A stretch of DNA of 27,584 nucleotides from a virus: IMG/VR virus record IMGVR_UViG_3300044858_001713, positions 1-27,584 of that record; one strand, given 5' to 3'. The notes below the pieces were generated by a model. That model was not told where the DNA came from, searched no databases, and worked only from the letters and a program-made list of their open reading frames with translations. Below, in pieces: positions 22,987-27,584 of the stretch (its first letter is position 1; each line of letters starts with the position of its first letter). The position numbers were made by a program, and so were the translations under genes.

Positions 22987-23180
22987 TCTGCATCTTTTAC
23001 GCGCGTCTTAGCTGGTAGAAAACAACCGCACGCCGTACAAAGGTTTAAAGCCTTATTGCGATGCTGGCATAGGTTACAAATAGGCGTGCGCGTTTCGCTT
23101 AACTCGTTCGCTTCCTTGTTCGATGTTACCCAAAGATACCAGCCGTGAATTATTGATTTTATCCGTTGCATTCTACGCAT
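22962..23180 (-). CDS. Small zinc-ribbon-like protein
   Basis: 72 residues. Four or more Cys in zinc-binding spacing: CNLC (35-38), C48, C51 and C53 (CTACGC), and a final CPHDYW (66-71). A short basic helix precedes. Rubredoxin-like or zinc-ribbon phage proteins of this size are frequent in late operons and probably aid assembly or bind nucleic acid. Overlaps neighbours by 22 and 25 bases. Confidence 0.65.
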   Translation of the reverse strand: MRRMQRIKSIIHGWYLWVTSNKEANELSETRTPICNLCQHRNKALNLCTACGCFLPAKTRVKDAECPHDYWS

Positions 23181-23512
23181 TCCATTAAGTTAACTACTTC
23201 GGGTTCTTCGCTGATTATTTCAATGTTAGCCACGCTAAAGCTAATACAATCGTATTCCACTTCACAAATCGTAAACTTATTGCACCCGGCTAACTCGAGC
23301 GTGTAGCCTTGCCCGTTATCTATCTTAGCTCCCGTAATGGTTAACAGCCCGTCAATATCGGATTCTGCGTTAAACACTTGCAGCTTATTCGTGGCATTGC
23401 TCTTTAACGTTATGGTGTAGTTTGTTTCGGGTTCTACAAATCCGAACGCTATACCGCCATTACAGTAAGCTACTTGAATGCCTGAATCGAAACAAGGTGA
23501 ACAAACGCTCAT
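23159..23512 (-). CDS. Cys-rich small protein after the terminase
   Basis: 117 residues, beta-rich with scattered Cys (SVCSPC, CNGG, AGCNKFTICEVEYDC, ECVECNG). The start overlaps the terminase stop by four bases (ATGA), so it is translationally coupled to it. Not recognised; position between terminase and tail genes and its beta content would fit a head-tail or decoration protein. Confidence 0.55.
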   Translation of the reverse strand: MSVCSPCFDSGIQVAYCNGGIAFGFVEPETNYTITLKSNATNKLQVFNAESDIDGLLTITGAKIDNGQGYTLELAGCNKFTICEVEYDCISFSVANIEIISEEPEVVNLMECVECNG

Positions 23513-24825
23513 AGGTATCTTTTAAGTATTGCGTTCACAAAGTAACGAAAACAATCTAAAAAGTCGGCACGCTCTGAAATGTTTTTTCGATTGCTCTTTA
23601 TTATTTGCCCTTCAGCGTTACACTGCACTTGCTTTGCATCAAATACAAACCCTTTGCAGTTTTTACTATTTACGCGAATATCGAGTTTCTTTAGCGCGGT
23701 ATTGCAATCAATACGGCTATTAACGTGGCGCGGGTTCGCTGGTATTATAATTTGATTATCGGCTAACTTGAGGCGGCGTTTAATCTGAATGTATGCGCTC
23801 GAGTTATCGCGTTCCTGTATTGTACCGCCTTTGCCCATTGCGTCGCCCGTTATGCGTATTAAGCCCGTTGGGATGTTCAACGCCTCAACCGCATCGCAAA
23901 ACGCATCTATCGAGCCGCGCTCTATCTTTATTTCATCCACTACCATAGCCGAGCTGCCAACGTTTTGAATAAGTAAAGCGCATAACGGGTTAATGTTAAA
24001 ATCGACGCTTATAAACGTCGGTAAGTGCGCGTTGTGCGTTACACTATCGTCGATATGCTTTTCGTCGCTCCACGCGTATAAGAACGGGTTAGCAACGTCA
24101 TCGAGTACATCCCAGTCGCCCTCAACAAATCGAGCGTATTGAATAGGCGGCAATTCTTTTAACGCGTCTAAGTATTCGGGCGCGATGTGTGGGTTATCAG
24201 TTATGCGGCTCGGTATGTACGCCCAACGCTCGGGTAATGTGTTTTCGCGGTATCGGTTGTATATAATCGACTTAACCCAATTTTGCGCAGGATTGCACGT
24301 TGCGAGGCAAACGATAGGCGGCTTACCGTGCGCCTTATTCCATGAGCCTATACGTTCCTGAACTTTGTAGAACGTTACTTCCTGCAGTTCGTTTACTTCA
24401 TCTAAGCCCGCCCCGTTAATCTCTAAACCTCGAAAGCGATTTAAGTCTTTATCATCGTCAAACGATTCTGCCATAAAGATAAGCTCAGAGCCGTTTGTAA
24501 AAGTTATAACGTTCGTTTCCCTATTCCAGTTCTTAACGTAGCTACTTACCCCGTCCATCATTATCGAGGCAAAGCTCGGAAACGTTGTGCGCTTTAGGTC
24601 GGGTAGGCTTTTACGAATAACCGCCCACCGGCTGCGCGGATAGTTTAAACAAAGCGAGGTTAGCGTTAAAAGTAACCAATAGGTTTTACCGCCGCGAATC
24701 TTTGCCCCCGCCGTTTCCAGCAGGGGCGGTTATCGTATAGCGCCCCCGAAGACAATTACTCTTTTGTCCCCGTTGGTCGCCATGTCGAAGGCTGTTGTTT
24801 GTGTTTCAGTTAGCGTAAATTGCAT
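23509..24825 (-). CDS. terL: Terminase large subunit, interrupted at Walker A by a 39-base stop-containing insert
   Basis: Motor of DNA packaging: ATPase plus nuclease. ATG 24825 overlaps the HNH gene by 20 bases. Codons 1-31 end ...VFGGAIR, followed by TAA and a 39-base segment (24732-24694), after which the same frame continues GGKTYWLL... . Without the segment the protein has 425 residues, normal for this family, and reads GGAIRGGKT (27-35), a perfect P-loop. Walker B is GLDEVNE (D129, E130), the coupling motif TCNP is at 163-166, and nuclease Asp candidates are D262 (SVDF) and D315 (TGDA). The first ATG after the insert (24561) would remove the P-loop. Ribosome bypassing is the most economical route to a working enzyme; readthrough would also stay in frame but spoil the loop. 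Confidence 0.88.
24694..24732 (-). other. Candidate translational bypass segment in terL
   Basis: 39 bases, about 64% GC, in frame length (13 codons), beginning with TAA. It folds into a 10-bp stem (24727-24718 with 24713-24704, two U-G pairs) closed by a GAAA tetraloop. The codon before it is CGA (Arg, after ATA Ile) and its last codon is CGC (Arg, after ATT Ile), so a peptidyl-tRNA-Arg leaving CGA can re-pair on CGC, where the 3-base downstream frame resumes. A competing 6-bp stem GGGGCG/CGCCCC (24746-24741 with 24728-24723) would hold the CGA and TAA in its loop. Take-off codon, adjacent stop, hairpin and cognate landing codon are the elements of T4 gene 60. Confidence 0.7.
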
Positions 24826-25330
24826 ATCCTTTATTTAGCCTCTTTACTGATGAAATAGAACAGTTATATAAATCGGCTATTATTTGGTTTTTAACGCCTT
24901 CAGATTTTAGTTTTACAATAGCCTCAATACTTTCTTTAGTTTGCTTACAACGGCTGCTTTCGTGTAGGCGCTTTGGCTTTGATAGCCCGTTTTCATATGC
25001 GTGCTTTACGTTTTCTGAATTATTAACCCACTCTAAATTATTTATGGCGTTATTCAACTTATTGCCGTCTTTATGGTTTACTTGAGGTTTATTATTAACG
25101 TTTTCAATGAACGCCATAGCAACAAGCCTATGTACTTTTAAAGTACTTAGTTTACCATTAATCATTATCGCTACGCGCTTATAACCTTTCTTATCGATAG
25201 CTGGTTTCAATAGTTTGCCTTTTAATTTTAAAGGCTGCTTTCGCGTTTCTACTATCCTATCAATACTGCGAACGTTTCCTAAATTAGAAACCTCGTATCC
25301 GCTTTCAAATACTTTCCAAATTTCAATCAT
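24806..25330 (-). CDS. HNH homing endonuclease (NUMOD4-HNH-HTH)
   Basis: 174 residues. Residues 4-25 form a NUMOD4 DNA-binding motif (IWKVFESGYEVSNLGNVRSI); 65-112 form an HNH_3 nuclease core (VHRLVAMAFIENV ... VNHKDGN ... NLEWVNNSENVKHAY); 130-168 resemble a DNA-binding helix-turn-helix. Such free-standing enzymes cut intron-less or insert-less alleles and spread by repair. The gene is AT-rich (about 32% GC by count of two lines) compared with roughly 45-50% in its neighbours, a sign of transfer. It separates the two terminase genes, overlapping the small one by 8 bases and terL by 20, so it also supplies the terL ribosome-binding region (AAAGGAT). Confidence 0.93.
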   Translation of the reverse strand: MIEIWKVFESGYEVSNLGNVRSIDRIVETRKQPLKLKGKLLKPAIDKKGYKRVAIMINGKLSTLKVHRLVAMAFIENVNNKPQVNHKDGNKLNNAINNLEWVNNSENVKHAYENGLSKPKRLHESSRCKQTKESIEAIVKLKSEGVKNQIIADLYNCSISSVKRLNKGYAIYAN

Positions 25331-25637
25331 TCTTTTCTTTTGTTTCGGTGCGAATGATAACCAACGGCTCGGTCGTGGTTATGGTATTATCAATGCTTTG
25401 CTTCGGTTTACCGTATGCGCGGTCTAACAATAGCTCCGCAGCCCTTACGTCGCCCTTTGCTGCGCGTGCGCGGATTGCTTTCAATATCGCTTCGCCTGCT
25501 GTTACGCCGTCCTTTTCTTCGCCTAACACGTCTGCTAACAACTTGTCAAGTTCGGGTAGCTTACGCGGTCGCCCGTTAGGGTTTCCCGTTTGCCCTTTCT
25601 TAAACTTATGCGGTATTACGTTTTCAGGTTTTGGCAT
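25323..25637 (-). CDS. Terminase small subunit-like protein
   Basis: 104 residues from ATG 25637 (MPKPENV); an ATG at 25670 would add 11 residues that lie over the methyltransferase end. The N-terminus FKKGQTGNPNGRPRKLPEL is the Gly-Arg-Pro motif of the DUF5681 family, common just before large terminases, followed by a helical region (DKLLADVLGEE ... AILKAIRARAAKGDVRAAELLLDRAYGKP). It would recognise packaging DNA. Its stop overlaps the HNH gene start by eight bases, as if the HNH gene had been placed exactly between it and terL. Confidence 0.75.
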   Translation of the reverse strand: MPKPENVIPHKFKKGQTGNPNGRPRKLPELDKLLADVLGEEKDGVTAGEAILKAIRARAAKGDVRAAELLLDRAYGKPKQSIDNTITTTEPLVIIRTETKEKND

Positions 25638-26862
25638 CGCTGTTTTTTCGCTGTAAATACGGTTGCCCATTGCGCTTAATCGTAAGCGTTGGGTCGAGTT
25701 TAATCATGCGGTCTATTATTACTTGGCAGTACTTCGGGTCGAGTTCCATGCCGTAGCATTTGCGTTTAAGTTGGTGTGATGCTACCATTGTTGAGCCGCT
25801 GCCGAGAAATAAATCAGCAACTATATCGCCTTGCTTTCCCCATTTATTAAAAAACCATTGAGGTAACAATGAAGGCTTTTGTGTAGGATGATGCCTTTTA
25901 TGGTCAAACTCTTTTTCTGTTCCAAATATTCCTGCCCATTTTACCCTTGCTATATCTCTTTTATGTTTTGTTTTACTCCAGCATAATTCAAAACAACTTC
26001 CGTACATTTTATCAGAATTATCATCTGCTTGTAAATCATCATTACCATTTGCTCTTTTATCCCATACTACCCAACTACCTTCATTTTTATTAGGAAGCAA
26101 CTCTGCAAAATAATCTGCACCCCATATAAAAATTTCTTTGGTATCTGAAAAACAAGCAAAAATTGTATTAATAAGTTCAGGTGTAAAATCATCATGGTCT
26201 CCTATAACATTATCATATTTTTTACCTCCCTTAACTCCTTTATCTCCAAAAAAAGATAAACTACTTTTAGCTCCACTATAATCTGCATTTAGTTTCATTC
26301 CATATGGCGGGTCAGTAAACACCATATCCGCCTTCTGCCCATCCATTAACTTTGCCACTGCATCGCTATCAGTCGAATCCCCACAAAGCAAACGATGCTC
26401 ACCAATCTCGAATATGTCTCCAAGTACGATGTCGGTTTGTATTTCATCAGGTACTTCGTAATCGTCCTCAACGGCTTCGAGTGCTTGCTCTGTTTCGAAG
26501 CTTGGAATATCCAAGCCCCACGCATCGAGCTGCTCGGTGTCCCATTCGTTTTGTAGCATCGCCCAATCCCACTCGCCGCCGCTTACGTTATCCTTAATTA
26601 TAAATTCGCGCTTTTGAGCCTCTGTAAGCTCGCTTGCCTTCATAACGTGTACTTGCTTTAGCTTAGCAGCTTTGCACGCCTTAAAACGCATATTACCGCC
26701 TAAAATAACGTTATTCTCGTCCACGACTATCGGGCGATACTTTAGCATATCGGGAAACTCCTTAATCGATTGCACCAGCTTATCGAACTTTTCATCTTTT
26801 ATAATGCGCGGGTTATTCGGGTTAACCGTTAGCTCGGATATGTTTATTAGTTGTACGCTCAT
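25624..26862 (-). CDS. ParB-like domain fused to a beta-class DNA methyltransferase
   Basis: 412 residues. Residues 1-100 are a ParB/sulfiredoxin-like domain (INISELTVNPNNPRI ... RPIVVDENNVILGGNMRFKA). Residues 145-390 are an amino-methyltransferase with the catalytic motif IV DPPY at 184-187 before the SAM-binding motif I DLFLGSGS at 350-357, the order of beta-class enzymes; HPTQKP lies at 325-330. It would methylate adenine or cytosine amino groups in DNA, protecting phage DNA from host enzymes. The segment between motifs, about residues 189-335 (26298-25858), is clearly different in base composition: about 32% GC with almost no CG dinucleotides. This covers the target-recognition part and suggests it was exchanged. 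Confidence 0.9.
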   Translation of the reverse strand: MSVQLINISELTVNPNNPRIIKDEKFDKLVQSIKEFPDMLKYRPIVVDENNVILGGNMRFKACKAAKLKQVHVMKASELTEAQKREFIIKDNVSGGEWDWAMLQNEWDTEQLDAWGLDIPSFETEQALEAVEDDYEVPDEIQTDIVLGDIFEIGEHRLLCGDSTDSDAVAKLMDGQKADMVFTDPPYGMKLNADYSGAKSSLSFFGDKGVKGGKKYDNVIGDHDDFTPELINTIFACFSDTKEIFIWGADYFAELLPNKNEGSWVVWDKRANGNDDLQADDNSDKMYGSCFELCWSKTKHKRDIARVKWAGIFGTEKEFDHKRHHPTQKPSLLPQWFFNKWGKQGDIVADLFLGSGSTMVASHQLKRKCYGMELDPKYCQVIIDRMIKLDPTLTIKRNGQPYLQRKNSDAKT

Positions 26863-27002
26863 TTCTTGTTTCGTGCTTTGCGGTATTTCTCGGCTTCGGC
26901 GTATGCTATCGCGGCGGCTTGCTCAGGTGAATAACCTTCGCCTATTAGCTTGCGAATGTTCATGCTTATAATCGTTTGCGTATCTCCTTGAAATAGTGGC
27001 AT
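26859..27002 (-). CDS. Small conserved phage protein, 47 residues
   Basis: Begins MPLFQGDTQTIISMNIRKL and continues with GEGYSPEQAAAIAYAEAEK, a pattern I recognise from short proteins in many phages (I-S-x-N-I-x-K-L-x-x-E-G-Y-x-x-x-Q-A-x-A-I-A). Function unknown. The stop overlaps the methyltransferase ATG (ATGA), and it lies 12 bases after the 127-aa gene. Confidence 0.8.
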   Translation of the reverse strand: MPLFQGDTQTIISMNIRKLIGEGYSPEQAAAIAYAEAEKYRKARNKK

Positions 27003-27014
27003 AGTATTACAAAT

Positions 27015-27398
27015 TTACAAATTATAAGTGTCGATTCGTTTCTTAACCATTTCAATAAAGCGCTCCATCATTGCCGCGTAAAAGCCGTTAAAATCCTTAT
27101 GACCTTCGGGCGCGTGTTCAAAGAGAACGTAAAGCGTTGAGCGTAGGCGCTGGCTCGGTGTTTTGCTTCCGAGTTCTGCGGCATCGAGTTTAAGGTTATT
27201 TAAAAGCTGTTCGTCGTTATAATTGAATTGCTCGCCCTTAAACGCCATAACACCCACGCCGCCCATCCATTGACTAAATAGCGCGCTCGTTTGTTCAGGC
27301 GTTAGTTCCTGCGTTCCGATTGTTACCTTAATCGTTTTATCGCGGCGCGTGGCTACCGATTCAATTGCACACGGTATGGTTAATAGTTTAGCATCCAT
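27015..27398 (-). CDS. Unknown phage protein, 127 residues
   Basis: An N-terminal beta-rich half (LTIPCAIESVATRRDKTIKVTIGTQELTPEQTSALF) is followed by helices, ending with an amphipathic helix (FYAAMMERFIEMVKKRID). Not recognised as an enzyme. The ATG overlaps the stop of the upstream basic protein by 11 bases. Adjacent genes suggest a DNA-related late or middle operon. Confidence 0.65.
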   Translation of the reverse strand: MDAKLLTIPCAIESVATRRDKTIKVTIGTQELTPEQTSALFSQWMGGVGVMAFKGEQFNYNDEQLLNNLKLDAAELGSKTPSQRLRSTLYVLFEHAPEGHKDFNGFYAAMMERFIEMVKKRIDTYNL

Positions 27399-27582
27399 AC
27401 TCAGGGTCGTGTTTCTTTGATTTGTATTCGAGCTTTAACCCTTCGAGGTATGCGCGAACCATTGCCGTAATTTTTTCGCGGTGCGTTTGCGGTACGCGAA
27501 AGCATAACGTCGATGTTTGTTCGCCGTATTGCTTCGACCTACCAGCACCTTCACGGCGACCACCACGCTTCGAAATAGGTTT
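27388..27582 (-). CDS. Basic GxGR-type protein, C-terminal part (cut by the window)
   Basis: 64 residues are visible before the TAA at 27390-27388; the start lies outside the window. The visible part opens PISKRGGRREGAGRSKQYG, the glycine/arginine start seen in many small phage DNA-binding proteins, followed by FRVPQTHREKITAMVRAYL, which resembles a ribbon-helix-helix strand plus helix. A regulator or DNA-organising protein is plausible. Confidence 0.6.
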   Translation of the reverse strand, partial: KPISKRGGRREGAGRSKQYGEQTSTLCFRVPQTHREKITAMVRAYLEGLKLEYKSKKHDPEYGC

Positions 27583-27584
27583 CG

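Noticed and set aside
24561-24563. Internal ATG at 24561 as the true start of the large terminase
   Set aside because: It would leave out the Walker A loop and all upstream conserved residues, while these are encoded directly upstream in the same frame up to the TAA.
24694-24732. A self-splicing intron or intein in terL
   Set aside because: 39 bases is far too short for a group I or II intron, and a stop codon in frame excludes an intein.
24694-24732. Simple stop-codon readthrough of terL
   Set aside because: The frame allows it, but the product would carry 12-13 extra residues in the P-loop and change the first Gly of the Walker A signature to Ala. Not excluded, but less economical than bypassing.
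1-27584. CRISPR arrays or defence islands
   Set aside because: No regularly spaced repeats and no defence gene other than the methyltransferase were seen.

Overview
The window is the late, structural part of a tailed double-stranded DNA phage genome (or prophage) infecting a member of the Bacteroidetes. Essentially every gene is read leftward on the minus strand with little space or short overlaps between genes. Host assignment rests on promoters: several non-coding gaps carry the Bacteroidetes sigma-ABfr pattern TTTG-N17-20-TAnnTTTG, and Shine-Dalgarno sequences are weak. A tape-measure gene of about 824 codons and no recognisable contractile-tail gene point to a siphovirus. No integrase, repressor, replication gene, tRNA or CRISPR array was seen.

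In transcription order (right to left): a basic GxGR-type protein cut by the window edge, two small unknown proteins, a ParB-like/DNA methyltransferase fusion, a small-terminase-like protein, an HNH homing endonuclease, and the large terminase. The large terminase reading frame is interrupted by a 39-base GC-rich hairpin segment that begins with an in-frame stop codon, exactly inside the Walker A loop. Next come four small proteins, a tail-chaperone-like pair, the tape measure and two large distal-tail proteins. A promoter then precedes a probable tail-tube protein, a sugar/methyl transfer cassette (GT8-like, SAM methyltransferase, GT2-like), a 25-residue microgene, the portal, a Mu F-like head protein, a scaffold and small partners, the major capsid protein, two head/neck proteins and a long repetitive fibre. 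Last are two small structural or unknown proteins, the lysis genes (endolysin, holin-like protein, membrane protein) and the first part of a possible PAS-domain protein.

Two small genes (97 and 120 aa) sit in the head region as self-contained units. Each has its own terminator and a promoter inside an identical 51-bp repeat, the arrangement of phage 'morons'. Between the capsid gene and the 97-aa gene lies about 580 bases without a convincing gene. It holds divergent promoters, a plus-strand structured RNA of about 100 nt ending in an intrinsic terminator, and a second long hairpin.

The most unusual feature is the terminase interruption at 24694-24732. The stop codon directly follows an Ile-Arg codon pair, a 10-bp stem with a GAAA loop follows, and a second Ile-Arg pair precedes the rest of the gene. 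Skipping the 39 bases restores a perfect GGAIRGGKT P-loop. With an HNH endonuclease gene overlapping the terminase start, this closely parallels T4 gene 60 / mobA, the known case of programmed translational bypassing linked to a homing endonuclease. A second recoding candidate is a -1 shift at A AAC CCG near the end of the capsid gene.
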